A stretch of 64,000 nucleotides of DNA from DATLFA01 sp039915945 (GTDB lineage Bacteria; Actinomycetota; Acidimicrobiia; Acidimicrobiales; WLNW01), in assembly GCA_039915945.1 (NCBI GenBank), contig JBDSMH010000048.1, positions 1 to 64,000 of the forward strand. Direction: 5' to 3'. Shown here piece after piece: positions 34,628 to 45,032 of the stretch. Numbering within the stretch: position 1 is the first letter of the stretch; each line of letters begins with the position of its first letter. The translations under genes and the position numbers were made by a program. The notes below the pieces were generated by a model. It had not been told where the DNA came from, searched no databases, and was given only the letters and a program-made list of their open reading frames with translations.

Positions 34628-36643
34628 TCAGGGCTCGTGCCGTATGAGCAGAGCCTCTCCCGATCGGGATCGGCTCGACCACTCGCGCGAAAGCCCTGGC
34701 GCCGAGAATCGCACATCGCGCTCGATCGGGGAGTCGAGTTCCCACAAGAGGGCGGCGTTCGGCCCGTGCCAACGCACGGAATAGGCAAGGGTGCCGGCGA
34801 AAGTGGGCACCCGCGCCACATCGATCGACTGGCCCCGCCACGCGTCGGGGAGGACCGGCAAGAGGCGCAATTCGCCACCTGCGACATCCTCGATCACGGC
34901 CAAGCTGCGCATGACGTCTACGAATCGTGCGCACACGAGCGGGTCGTCACCGAGCCCTCCGCTGCCCGAGCCGAGACGGGGATGGACGAACGACGGCCAC
35001 GAGCCCGCGGCCGACAAGTGTTCGCTGACGGAGCGCAACCGATCGAAGCCAGCCACGAGCCCGTCGTCGATCTCGAGCGCGGCGCGTTCGATGGCCGCGC
35101 GAAGGTCGATACCGCGATGCGTGGCGGTATCAGCGGCGACCTCGGTGGACGCCACGGCTGACGTGGCCGCAACATCTTCGCTGTCTGCTCCGCGCGAACC
35201 CCGCCACACGATCACCGCGGCAAAGTCGTCGATCTCGGCCGCGGTTTCGGGTTGGCCGGATGCCCGTGCCATGCCGGCCAGAGCGTGGACGAGCGGCGCC
35301 AACGCGCGGGCTGCCGGCGCGTCACCGCCGCGCTCGATTCGTCGACCGCACCACTGCGCCATGCGCACCGCGGGCACGAGTACTGCGTGGGCAACGACGG
35401 CGTCCCCTGTCGCGCGCCAATGCTCGACGATCGCTCGCAGCGCCGCGAGGTTGCGGGCCATCGATGCGTCACCGCGCCGCGCCCAACTCTCGATGCGTTG
35501 ATCGTCCATGCGGCCCAACAGCAGTGGCGCCACATGCGCGCCGAGTCCGACCCGCGCCAGTGCCGCAGCAATCGTCGTCTCGTCGTCCACGGTGAACGAT
35601 GCCTGTGGCCCCACCGGCACGAAATCCGCGCCGTCGATCGTCAACAGCAGTCGCCGCGTCGCACAACGGTAGGCACGGGCGAGCGCGTCGTCGGCCACGC
35701 CGATGGCCGCCGCTCGATCGAGGTGCGCGTGCCAACCGCGACCCACGGCCGATGCGTCTGCGACGCGTTCGGGCGCTCGGGGCAGCGAACGGCGCGGTGC
35801 CCTCGGCGCGAAGAAGAACCGCATCGTGCTGCGGTGCGCGACCGGGAATACAACCGCTCCGTTGGCGAGTCCCGACACACAGGTGACACGGCGCGGCGCG
35901 GTCGAGTCGGCCCGCTCGGCCATCACCACCGCCGACGAATCCTCGAGTTCCGCGTTGCCCGCCGCATAGCCGGAAGGGGTTCTCGGCAGCACGAGTGCCG
36001 GTTGCTCATTGACGCGCACGACCGTGCCGTCGAACTCGAGCGCGTCGATGACCCCCACGCTCGTACAGTCGGCCGGACGCAGCGTCAGCGCGACGGCGAT
36101 GGGAACGGGCGACGAGTTCTCGATCTCGATCACGACCACGTCGCCGAATTCGCGCTCTCCCGCGATGCCGAACACGCGATGGATGGCGTCGCCATCGGGG
36201 ATGCGCAGCACGGTCTCGATGACGGGTTCGTCGTCGATCGACCGCTGTCGCACCGACGCTTCGCGTGATGGCTGATACCAGCGATCGCCGGCGTGTACGA
36301 GCCAGTCGATGCCCCAACCACCGGTCGTCGGCATGACGAAACCCGTCGGGTCGACCGTCGCGAGCGCGCCCATGGCGATCGTGCCCACCGTCGTCCAGGA
36401 CCGCGCCGTCACATTTTCGATCGACGCGACGTCGCCGAGCGGCACGAACGCGGCCCCCGTGGGGCGCAGTTGGCGTTCCAACCAATAGGGCCAGCACCAG
36501 TCGAGCTTGGCCACCGCCGCGGCCGTGCGCCGCGCCGCGTCGTCGCGCGCCAGCGACCGTCCGCGGCCGATGCGGCGCGCGGTCGAGCGCAGGACGTCGT
36601 CGAACCATTCGGTTGTTTGCGCGCGCGGGCGTGGTGTATCCAT
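34628..36643 (-). CDS. glycosidase-like protein, probable (alpha/alpha)6 fold
   Basis: 671 residues, no signal peptide. The N-terminal half has beta-rich sequence (VVVIEIENSSPVPIAVALTL), the middle and C-terminal half repeated helices (RAYRCATRRLLLTIDG, MARNLAALRAIVEHWRATGD, ALAPLVHALAGMARASGQ), and a final GTLAYSVRWHGPNAALLWEL sandwich. This layout is that of six-hairpin glycosidase-like proteins (families GH15, GH63, GH116), but no catalytic acids can be named with confidence, so function is open. It follows gpsA by 13 bases and may be cotranscribed with it. Confidence 0.7.
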   Translation of the reverse strand: MDTPRPRAQTTEWFDDVLRSTARRIGRGRSLARDDAARRTAAAVAKLDWCWPYWLERQLRPTGAAFVPLGDVASIENVTARSWTTVGTIAMGALATVDPTGFVMPTTGGWGIDWLVHAGDRWYQPSREASVRQRSIDDEPVIETVLRIPDGDAIHRVFGIAGEREFGDVVVIEIENSSPVPIAVALTLRPADCTSVGVIDALEFDGTVVRVNEQPALVLPRTPSGYAAGNAELEDSSAVVMAERADSTAPRRVTCVSGLANGAVVFPVAHRSTMRFFFAPRAPRRSLPRAPERVADASAVGRGWHAHLDRAAAIGVADDALARAYRCATRRLLLTIDGADFVPVGPQASFTVDDETTIAAALARVGLGAHVAPLLLGRMDDQRIESWARRGDASMARNLAALRAIVEHWRATGDAVVAHAVLVPAVRMAQWCGRRIERGGDAPAARALAPLVHALAGMARASGQPETAAEIDDFAAVIVWRGSRGADSEDVAATSAVASTEVAADTATHRGIDLRAAIERAALEIDDGLVAGFDRLRSVSEHLSAAGSWPSFVHPRLGSGSGGLGDDPLVCARFVDVMRSLAVIEDVAGGELRLLPVLPDAWRGQSIDVARVPTFAGTLAYSVRWHGPNAALLWELDSPIERDVRFSAPGLSREWSSRSRSGEALLIRHEP

Positions 36644-36656
36644 GGTTCGTAGTCGA

Positions 36657-37667
36657 CTAGCGGGCGGCCGGAGCGCGAGTCTCTCGCCCCACCTTGCGGC
36701 GCAACAATCCTCGGTAGGCCTCGGATGCGGGCTGGCCGTCGACTACCACTCGGTACACCTCGTTGACGATCGGCAGGTCGAGCCCGAGTTCGTCGCCCAA
36801 CTCTTTGACGACGCGGACGGCTTTGACGCCTTCGGCGACCTGATTCATCTCGGCAATGATGTCGGCGAGCGGGCGGCCCCGACCCAGCTGCTCGCCCACG
36901 TACCGATTGCGACTCTGCGCGCTGATACATGTCGCGACGAGATCGCCCATGCCGGCGAGGCCCGCGAAGGTCAACGGGTCGCCGCCCATCGTCACGCCGA
37001 GGCTCGTCAACTCGTGCAGCCCGCGGGTGATGACGGCGGCGCGGGTGTTGTCACCGGTGCCGAGACCGTCGGCCATGCCCGAGGCCAACGCGATCACGTT
37101 CTTGAACGCGCCCGCCACCTCGCAGCCGATCACGTCGACGTTGGTGTACACCCGGAAGTGATCGGTGGCGAAGATGTCCTGCAGGCGCTCGGAGATGTGC
37201 TCGTCGGCCATCGCCAGCACGGCCGCGGCGGCATGGCCGTGGAGGATCTCCTTGGCGAGGTTGGGGCCGGTCAACACGCCGGTCGGATGGCCGGTCGCGA
37301 TCTCGGCGGCAACTTGGGTCATGCGCAGCTTCGTGTGCTGCTCGAAACCCTTGGTGAGGCTGACGATCGGCACCCACGCGCGCAGGTAGGGCTGTGCCGC
37401 CGCGAGCGTCGATCGAAAGACGTGCGAGGGCACGCCCATTACCAAGACATCCGCGCAGGCGACGGTTTCGGACAACGAACTCGATGCTCGCAACGCCGGG
37501 TGCAACGTGAACGTCGGAAGATACCGGCCATTGCGATGGTGTTCATTGATCTCGCCGGCCAAGTCGGCGTCGCGCGACCACAGGACCGTCTCGGCGTTGT
37601 GTGACGCGAGCGACGCGAATGTGGTCCCCCACGAACCCGCGCCGAGCACCGCAACACGAATCTTCAT
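36657..37667 (-). CDS. gpsA: glycerol-3-phosphate dehydrogenase [NAD(P)+]
   Basis: 336 residues, standard length. It reduces dihydroxyacetone phosphate to sn-glycerol 3-phosphate for phospholipid synthesis. NAD(P) loop VLGAGSWGTTFASLAS (residues 8-23), the substrate region LTGPNLAKEILHGHAAAAVL, and catalytic Lys in VAGAFKNVIALASGMADGLG are present; DNTRAAVITRGLHELTSLG follows. Only housekeeping gene of lipid synthesis in this window. TAGGGT lies six bases before ATG (minus strand, 37674-37679). Confidence 0.95.
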   Translation of the reverse strand: MKIRVAVLGAGSWGTTFASLASHNAETVLWSRDADLAGEINEHHRNGRYLPTFTLHPALRASSSLSETVACADVLVMGVPSHVFRSTLAAAQPYLRAWVPIVSLTKGFEQHTKLRMTQVAAEIATGHPTGVLTGPNLAKEILHGHAAAAVLAMADEHISERLQDIFATDHFRVYTNVDVIGCEVAGAFKNVIALASGMADGLGTGDNTRAAVITRGLHELTSLGVTMGGDPLTFAGLAGMGDLVATCISAQSRNRYVGEQLGRGRPLADIIAEMNQVAEGVKAVRVVKELGDELGLDLPIVNEVYRVVVDGQPASEAYRGLLRRKVGRETRAPAAR

Positions 37668-37697
37668 GGGTCAACCCTAATCGTCCCGCTCACGAGG

Positions 37698-37712
37698 GGG
37701 CCGCTCGGGCCC
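37698..37712. repeat. GGGCCGCTCGGGCCC motif, copy 2
   Basis: In the gpsA-cofC divergent intergenic region. Five-base arms GGGCC/GGCCC around GCTCG can form a hairpin. Identical 15-mer at 58723-58737. Confidence 0.35.
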
Positions 37713-37770
37713 GTCGTCTTCGGCGCCTCCACACATTGGCAGCGATAATCCGCCGCTAGCCTCTGCTGCG

Positions 37771-38379
37771 ATGGTGCAGCCGGTTCGGCCTTCGCTCAGC
37801 GCCGTGGTGCTGCTTCCGATCAAGTCGTTCGGTGAAGCCAAGCATCGCTTGTCGCCCGTGCTCGACGCGCGAGAGCGCTCGGACCTGGCGCGCGAACTCG
37901 CCTCCCGTGTCGTGCGCGCCGCTCGTGAGCTTCCCGTAGCGATCGTCTGCGACGACCACGACGTCGCGGCGTGGGCCAAGGTCGTCGGTGCGTCAGTGCT
38001 GTGGCGTCCAGGCGTCGGGCTCAACGGCGCGGTCGCCGCCGGCGTCGAGGCACTGCGCGAGGACTTCGACGAGGTCATCGTGGCCCACGCCGACCTGCCT
38101 CACGCACGCGATCTCACCGTCGTGCGCGGGTTCGCCGGCATCACACTCGTCCCCGACCGCCACCGCGATGGCACCAACGTCATGTGCATGCCGAGCGATT
38201 GCGGGTTTCGCTTCGCCTATGGACCGGGCTCGTTCGCCCGCCACCAAGACGAAGTGGCCCTACTCGGACTCACCGTGCGGGTGCTGACCGATGCCGCGCT
38301 TGCGTGGGACATCGATACGCCCGACGACCTGCTGGGTTTCGACGGGAAGGGTTTCGACGGGCAGGGTCTTGAGCAATGA
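37771..38379 (+). CDS. cofC: CofC/FbiD, phospho(enol)pyruvate or lactate guanylyltransferase
   Basis: 202-residue nucleotidyltransferase of the coenzyme F420 pathway. It activates 2-phospholactate or phosphoenolpyruvate with GTP. N-terminal VVLLPIKSFGEAKHRLSPVL is the GTP-binding signature; VIVAHADLPHA holds the metal Asp; DRHRDGTNVMCMPSDCGFRFAYGPGSFARH is the substrate region; AWDIDTPDDL is the C-terminal motif. The tail carries a duplicated GFDG (GFDGKGFDGQG). TAGCCT (37757-37762) lies eight bases before ATG. It supports F420 use by the two luciferase-like oxidoreductases here. Confidence 0.93.
   Translation: MVQPVRPSLSAVVLLPIKSFGEAKHRLSPVLDARERSDLARELASRVVRAARELPVAIVCDDHDVAAWAKVVGASVLWRPGVGLNGAVAAGVEALREDFDEVIVAHADLPHARDLTVVRGFAGITLVPDRHRDGTNVMCMPSDCGFRFAYGPGSFARHQDEVALLGLTVRVLTDAALAWDIDTPDDLLGFDGKGFDGQGLEQ
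38334..38363 (+). repeat. 15-bp tandem repeat, two copies, in the cofC 3' end
   Basis: GGGTTTCGACGGGAA followed by GGGTTTCGACGGGCA, differing by one base. It adds five residues to the CofC C-terminal tail and lies after the catalytic domain. Confidence 0.7.
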
Positions 38380-38386
38380 TCGTCCC

Positions 38387-39109
38387 GTGCAACTGAACCT
38401 CCCTACCCCCGCGCGGGCCCTCGCCATCGTGGCCCACCCCGACGACGCCGAGTTCCAGTGCGGTTCCACCTTCGCCAAGTGGGCGGCCCGTGGCTGTGTC
38501 ATCAACCACCTCGTGTGTACCGACGGGGCGAAGGGCACCTGGGATCCCCATGCCGACACCCGCAAACTCGTCGCGACCCGCAAAGTCGAACAGCGCGCCG
38601 CCGCCGACGTGTTGGGTTCGACCGGCGAGGTCGTGTTCCTCGACGCCATCGACGGCGAACTCGAAGCAACACTGGCGCGTCGTGGCGAGGTCGCGTATTG
38701 GATTCGCGTGTTGCGGCCCGATGTCGTGCTCGCCCACGATCCATGGCGCCGGTGGCGATTGCACCCCGACCATCGCGCCGCAGGATTCCTCGCGTGTGAC
38801 GGCATCGTCGGCGCCCGCGATCCGCACTTCTATCCCGAGCACGATCTGCCCCACCATCGACCCTCGACGTTGCTGCTGTTCGAGACCGAGGAGCCCGACC
38901 ACTTCGAAGACGTCACGGGCTACGCGGACCAAAAGGTCGATGCACTGCTCGCACACGCCAGCCAGCACGAGTCGACGATGTACATCACCGACGGCGACCG
39001 ATCACAGCGCGACGCGTTCGCACTACGCATCACCGACGAACTGACGGTGACCGGCCGCGCAGTCGGCGTCGAGCACGCCGAATCCTTTCTCCGCATCGAC
39101 GAGTTGTAG
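38387..39109 (+). CDS. PIG-L-family GlcNAc deacetylase-like protein
   Basis: 240 residues, LmbE/PIG-L fold with a zinc site: AHPDDAEF (His17, Asp20) and LHPDHRAAG (His126, His129). Relatives deacetylate GlcNAc conjugates (MshB, BshB) or hydrolyse amides. Sequence around DGAKGTWDPHADTRKLVATR differs from both Mca and MshB, so it is a third type; substrate unknown. GTG 38387 is eight bases after the cofC stop, so they are likely cotranscribed; TTG 38369 is an alternative. Confidence 0.88.
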   Translation: MQLNLPTPARALAIVAHPDDAEFQCGSTFAKWAARGCVINHLVCTDGAKGTWDPHADTRKLVATRKVEQRAAADVLGSTGEVVFLDAIDGELEATLARRGEVAYWIRVLRPDVVLAHDPWRRWRLHPDHRAAGFLACDGIVGARDPHFYPEHDLPHHRPSTLLLFETEEPDHFEDVTGYADQKVDALLAHASQHESTMYITDGDRSQRDAFALRITDELTVTGRAVGVEHAESFLRIDEL

Positions 39110-40027
39110 CTACGCGAGCATCGCCTCGAACGAGCGGGCAAGCTCGACCGGTCGATCACCTTGGATGCTGTGCCCGGCACCGTCGACCACGATGACGGCT
39201 GCGGTGGGCTGGATCTGCAAGACGCGCTCGACGTCCGCGTCGTCGACGACTCCGGACTTCGCGCCCCGCCACAGCGTGATCGGCACTCGGATGGTGGCCA
39301 TCTCGTCCCACAGTGGCTTGAAGTCCGGCGCCGGCGGGGTCTTCCCGGTCTTCTCGTCGTCCGGCGTGCGCTTCCACGACCGCATCGGGTCGTAGCGCCA
39401 CGACCAACGGCCGTCGTCGAGTTCGCGGGCGTTGTGCAATATCCCGCGGCGCAGCGAGGACTCGGTGCGTGTCGGATTGTGCTCGATGGTGCGAGCCAGG
39501 ATGGTGGCGAAGTCGTCGAAGAATTCAGGTCCGGTCACGAACGCGATGATCGGTTCGGCCTTGGCGTGGTCGACGCCGGGCGTCACGTCGACCATGCCCA
39601 GCTTGGTCACCAACGACGGATGGCGAGTGGTCAGGCACAGCGCGGTCATGCCGCCGAGCGACATCCCGATCACCGGGGTTGGTGAGGGCACCAGTGCGCG
39701 GATCGCTGTCGCGACATCGTCGGCCATGTTCTGGGGCCCGTAATCACCGTCGTCGCGCCAGTCGGAGTGCCCGTGCCCCGGAAGATCGATGGCGACGAGC
39801 GGGCGGTTCAGCGCCAGCGCAACTGTGTCCCACGTGTGCGCGTTCTGCGCGCCGCCGTGCAGCAGGACGAGGTCGGCCGGCCTGTCGGGTTGCCACACCA
39901 ACGCGCTGAGGTCGCGGCCGCCACTGACGGCGATCGTTCGGCGCTCGACGTGCGGCTGGCCCCGCCACTCGAGACCGGCCTCGGCCGCGTTGTCCGCGAA
40001 CATCGAGAACTCGTCGTAGACCTGCAT
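39110..40027 (-). CDS. alpha/beta-hydrolase
   Basis: 305 residues. Nucleophile elbow GMSLGG, oxyanion VLLHGGAQNAHTWDT, and His in GAGHSIQGDRP fit an esterase, lipase or C-C hydrolase of the alpha/beta fold. The acid is probably Asp in KSGVVDDADV. Substrate unknown. ATG 40027 is chosen for GAGGGGAG eight bases upstream; a longer frame lacks hydrolase-like sequence. TAG-CTA stops with the PIG-L gene abut directly. Confidence 0.9.
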   Translation of the reverse strand: MQVYDEFSMFADNAAEAGLEWRGQPHVERRTIAVSGGRDLSALVWQPDRPADLVLLHGGAQNAHTWDTVALALNRPLVAIDLPGHGHSDWRDDGDYGPQNMADDVATAIRALVPSPTPVIGMSLGGMTALCLTTRHPSLVTKLGMVDVTPGVDHAKAEPIIAFVTGPEFFDDFATILARTIEHNPTRTESSLRRGILHNARELDDGRWSWRYDPMRSWKRTPDDEKTGKTPPAPDFKPLWDEMATIRVPITLWRGAKSGVVDDADVERVLQIQPTAAVIVVDGAGHSIQGDRPVELARSFEAMLA

Positions 40028-40103
40028 GCTGGCGACTCCCCTCGGCCGACGCTCTGGCGACCGCTGAGAGTATCGTGACCTGAGGTCAGTCGAAGGGGGC
40101 TCG

Positions 40104-40682
40104 GTGGAAACCAAGCAAACGGCGTTGTTCACTCGCATGGATCAGGGAACGACCGCGGAGTTCGAGCACATCGTCGAGCGCGCCAACTCGCACCTTCACA
40201 GCCACCTTGTCGACAACGTGTTCGGCCTGTTGCGCTCGATGCAGGGTGACACCCTCGGCTACATCGTGGACCGCTACGAGCATTCGCTGCAGTCCGCGAC
40301 ACGGGCGCTGCGCGAGGGTGCGCGCATCGACATGATCGTGGCCGCGCTGCTGCACGATGTCGGCGATGTCATCGCACCGGCAAACCACAGCGAACTCGCC
40401 GCCGCGGTGCTCGAGCCCTACGTCGACGCCGAGACCACCTGGGTCGTGCGCCATCACGGCGTGTTCCAGGGTTACCACTATTGGGACAAGCTGGGCCTCG
40501 ACCAGAACTCGCGCGACCGCTACCGCGAGAGCCCCTTCTTCGATGCCGCCGCGCACTTCTGTGGTGCGTGGGATCAGGTCTCGTTCGATCCCACGTACGA
40601 CACGCTGCCGCTCGAAGCATTCGAGCCACTCGTGCGCGAAGTCTTCGCCCGCCCCGCCACCGGCTTCCGCGACGATCAGTAG
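40104..40682 (+). CDS. HD-domain protein, PhnZ-like diiron oxygenase fold
   Basis: 192 residues. The full set of metal ligands of the PhnZ/MIOX-like HD family is present: His60 (RYEHSLQSA), His84-Asp85 (LLHDVGD), His95 (NHSELAAAV), His117/118 and Asp157 (AWDQVSFD). Such enzymes bind a mixed-valence di-iron site and cleave C-P or C-C bonds (PhnZ acts on hydroxymethyl-phosphonates), but hydrolytic HD phosphatases have a similar motif, so activity is open. GTG 40104 has GAAGGGGG upstream. The 3' end overlaps the convergent epoxide-hydrolase gene by seven bases. Confidence 0.85.
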   Translation: METKQTALFTRMDQGTTAEFEHIVERANSHLHSHLVDNVFGLLRSMQGDTLGYIVDRYEHSLQSATRALREGARIDMIVAALLHDVGDVIAPANHSELAAAVLEPYVDAETTWVVRHHGVFQGYHYWDKLGLDQNSRDRYRESPFFDAAAHFCGAWDQVSFDPTYDTLPLEAFEPLVREVFARPATGFRDDQ

Positions 40683-41854
40683 GTTTGCGAGCGCAATACC
40701 TGACCGAAGGCGCGAATGTCGTCGATGAACAGCTTCGGTTGTTCGAACGCGGCGAAGTGACCGCCGCGCGGCTGCTCGCTCCAGTGCACGATGTTGTAGC
40801 GCTGCTCGGCCCACACGCGTGGCGTCTGCAATAGTTCACGCGGGTACACCGCGTGCCCGGTCGGCACGTCGACTCGACCGGTCCATGGCGATGTCGCGGC
40901 GGTGCCCGCTCGGGCGGATTCGGCATAGAGACGGGCGGCCGAACCGGCGGTGTTGGTCAACCAGTAGAGCATCACGTTGGTGAGTAGTTGGTCGGCAGTG
41001 AAGACGCCGTCGATGGTGGGCAACCCGTCGTCGCCGATCGCCAAATCACTCCACGCGTAGAACTTCTCGAGGATCCAGGTCGCAATTGCGATGGGCGAGT
41101 CGGACTGCGCGTACGCCAGCGTCTGTGGCTGGGTGGACTGGATACCCATGTAGCCGACGCCGTTCTTGATGCGCGCCACCGCTTGCCCCATACGCGCTTT
41201 CTCGGCGTCGGTGACACCGTCCATCGCTCGCGATCCGTCGGACGGAAACGCGAACAACATGTTGCAATGAATGCCGATGACGCGGTTGGCGTGCGCTTCA
41301 CCGAGGCGACGCGTCACCAGCGCGCCCCAGTCACCACCCTGCGCCACGAAGCGTTGGTAGCCGAGTTGCCCCATCACGTCGACGATGGCTGCGGCAACGA
41401 CGTTGACATCGACGCCCGTGCGCGTTGTCGGCCCTGAAAATCCGTAGCCGGGCATCGACGGTACGACGACGTGAAATGCATCTGCGGGATCCGCGCCGTG
41501 TGCACGCGGGTCGGCGAGTGGGCCGACGGCGTCGAGGAACTCGACGACCGATCCGGGCCAACCGTGCGTCATCACCAACGGCAACGCGTCGGGTTCGGGC
41601 GAACGCACGTGCAACAGATGCAACGTCTCCCCCGCGCCGGTCGCCATGAACTGCGGGTAGCGGTTGAGGCGCGCCTCCCACTGCCGCCAGTCGTAGTGGT
41701 GCTGCCAATGGTCGAGAAACGCCTCGGCGACAGGCCGCGGCAATCCGTAGTCACCGCCGACGCCGGCGAGGCCTTCCGGCAGACGGGTGCGAGCCAACCG
41801 CCGCCGCAGGTCGTCGAGGTCGCTCTCGGGCACCGCAATCTCGAACGGACGCAT
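40676..41854 (-). CDS. epoxide hydrolase (EHN-domain alpha/beta-hydrolase)
   Basis: 392 residues. N-terminal EHN domain (FEIAVPESDLDDLRRRLART) precedes the alpha/beta core. The oxyanion motif THGWPGSVVEFLDAVG, nucleophile Asp in AQGGDWGALVTRRL and His in QPRGGHFAAFEQP are those of juvenile-hormone-epoxide-hydrolase-like enzymes, which convert epoxides to diols. Starts two bases after the stop of the CoA-transferase gene; both are expressed as one unit. ATG 41854 gives the correct EHN start. Confidence 0.9.
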   Translation of the reverse strand: MRPFEIAVPESDLDDLRRRLARTRLPEGLAGVGGDYGLPRPVAEAFLDHWQHHYDWRQWEARLNRYPQFMATGAGETLHLLHVRSPEPDALPLVMTHGWPGSVVEFLDAVGPLADPRAHGADPADAFHVVVPSMPGYGFSGPTTRTGVDVNVVAAAIVDVMGQLGYQRFVAQGGDWGALVTRRLGEAHANRVIGIHCNMLFAFPSDGSRAMDGVTDAEKARMGQAVARIKNGVGYMGIQSTQPQTLAYAQSDSPIAIATWILEKFYAWSDLAIGDDGLPTIDGVFTADQLLTNVMLYWLTNTAGSAARLYAESARAGTAATSPWTGRVDVPTGHAVYPRELLQTPRVWAEQRYNIVHWSEQPRGGHFAAFEQPKLFIDDIRAFGQVLRSQTY

Positions 41855-41855
41855 G

Positions 41856-43106
41856 TCAGCCCACCGCGCCAGTGGCGCGCAATGCAGAGATCTGATCTTC
41901 GTCGAATGCCAACAGGTCGCGCAGTATGTCCTCAGTATGCTCGCCAACCGTCGGTGCACGCGCCGGAGCAGGCAACGGATGAGGCGTCGCGTTGACGGGC
42001 GTGGCCATTTGGTCGGCGCCATGTTCGGCTCGCGGTAACCAGCGCAACCGCGACGCGGTGTGCGCGTCATGACGCGCCGCCGCTGCGTCGTAGACCGGAG
42101 CGATGGGGAGGTCACGGTCGGCGGCCAGCGCCATCCATTGCGCCGTCGTACGAGTAGCGAAGATCGCCGCAAGTTCTCTTCGCAACACGACGTTGCCGAC
42201 TGCATGCTCGGCCACTTCGCCGCCGGGGTGCGCATCGAAGAGATCGGGACGACCGACCGCGTCGCAGAAGTTGCGGAAGAAATTGCGTTCGCTGGCCATC
42301 AGCAGAACGTGACCGTCATGGCTTGCGTAGTACTGATAGCGGACTGCGTCGCCGAAGTCGTCAAAGCCGATCACGCGACGCGGACCGACACCGTCGGCAA
42401 AGTTGCCGGTGACCTCTTCGTCGGGCCGCTCGTAGGCCACCTCGCCCTCGACCTTCAACCAATTCCACGCAACGGCCGCATCGGACTGGGCGACCTCGAT
42501 GCGACAGCCCTGGCCGGTCTCACGAGCGCGCAGCACTGCCGACACGGCGCCGAAGGCTGCGAACAGCGGTCCCGCGTGGAATCCAATCGACGTGTGCGGT
42601 GGGATCGAAGGCAATCCGTCGGCGTTGGGCAACGGCGGCGCGATGCCGGCCATCGAGTCGAACGCCAAGCCGTGGCTCGGAATGTCGCGATACGGGCCGG
42701 AGTCGCCGTACCCGGTGATCTGACACCACACGAGCCGCTCGTTGCGTGATCGCAGCGCGTCATAACCCACCCCGAGGCGATCGAGTGCGCCTGGTCGCAT
42801 GCCCTCGATCACCACGTCGCAGACTCCGCCAAGCGCGACGAAAACCGCGGCACCGTCACGACTACGCAAGTCGATGGCGATGCTGCGCTTGCCGCGGTTC
42901 CAATGCCAGTGCTCGAGCGACACGCCGTCGATGATCGGCCATCCGACTCGGCGCCCGTAGTCGCCCTCGCCAGGACGCTCCACCTTGATCACCTCGGCGC
43001 CGAGGTCCGCGAGATGCTGCCCCACCCCGTTCGCGGACAACAACGCGCACTCGAGCACACGCACACCGGCGAGCAGGGCACCGCTGCGTTCTGGTGACTC
43101 GGCCAC
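41856..43106 (-). CDS. CaiB/BaiF family III CoA-transferase
   Basis: 416 residues, typical length. Family III enzymes transfer CoA between carboxylic acids. Segments: ANGVGQHLADLGAEVIKVER, WNRGKRSIAIDLRSRDG, the catalytic Asp in HGLAFDSMAGIAPP, and the C-terminal GEHTEDILRDLLAFDEDQI. Substrates unknown; steroid or bile-acid-like side chains are a possibility. GTG 43106 is chosen because TATGAT (minus strand, 43113-43118) is six bases upstream. Confidence 0.9.
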   Translation of the reverse strand: MAESPERSGALLAGVRVLECALLSANGVGQHLADLGAEVIKVERPGEGDYGRRVGWPIIDGVSLEHWHWNRGKRSIAIDLRSRDGAAVFVALGGVCDVVIEGMRPGALDRLGVGYDALRSRNERLVWCQITGYGDSGPYRDIPSHGLAFDSMAGIAPPLPNADGLPSIPPHTSIGFHAGPLFAAFGAVSAVLRARETGQGCRIEVAQSDAAVAWNWLKVEGEVAYERPDEEVTGNFADGVGPRRVIGFDDFGDAVRYQYYASHDGHVLLMASERNFFRNFCDAVGRPDLFDAHPGGEVAEHAVGNVVLRRELAAIFATRTTAQWMALAADRDLPIAPVYDAAAARHDAHTASRLRWLPRAEHGADQMATPVNATPHPLPAPARAPTVGEHTEDILRDLLAFDEDQISALRATGAVG

Positions 43107-43192
43107 GAGCCGATCATACGTCTGCACGGGCCCTGGCCCGGGCGGCGTAACCTGGCGCTACCGCCCGACCAGCCGCTCCCCGGGAGACGCCC

Positions 43193-44941
<1,749 letters not shown>

Positions 44942-45032
44942 GCCCGCTCTCGGCCGCACGGCACACCATCCGCGCTTCAGCGCCTTTGCAAACCTGCCGA
45001 CAACTACGCACGGGTGGCACAGGGAGCTGATC

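Noticed and set aside
33621..34784. Plus-strand open frame opposite an acyl-CoA dehydrogenase
   Set aside because: Shadow of a coding gene with clear domain motifs and an overlapping neighbour.
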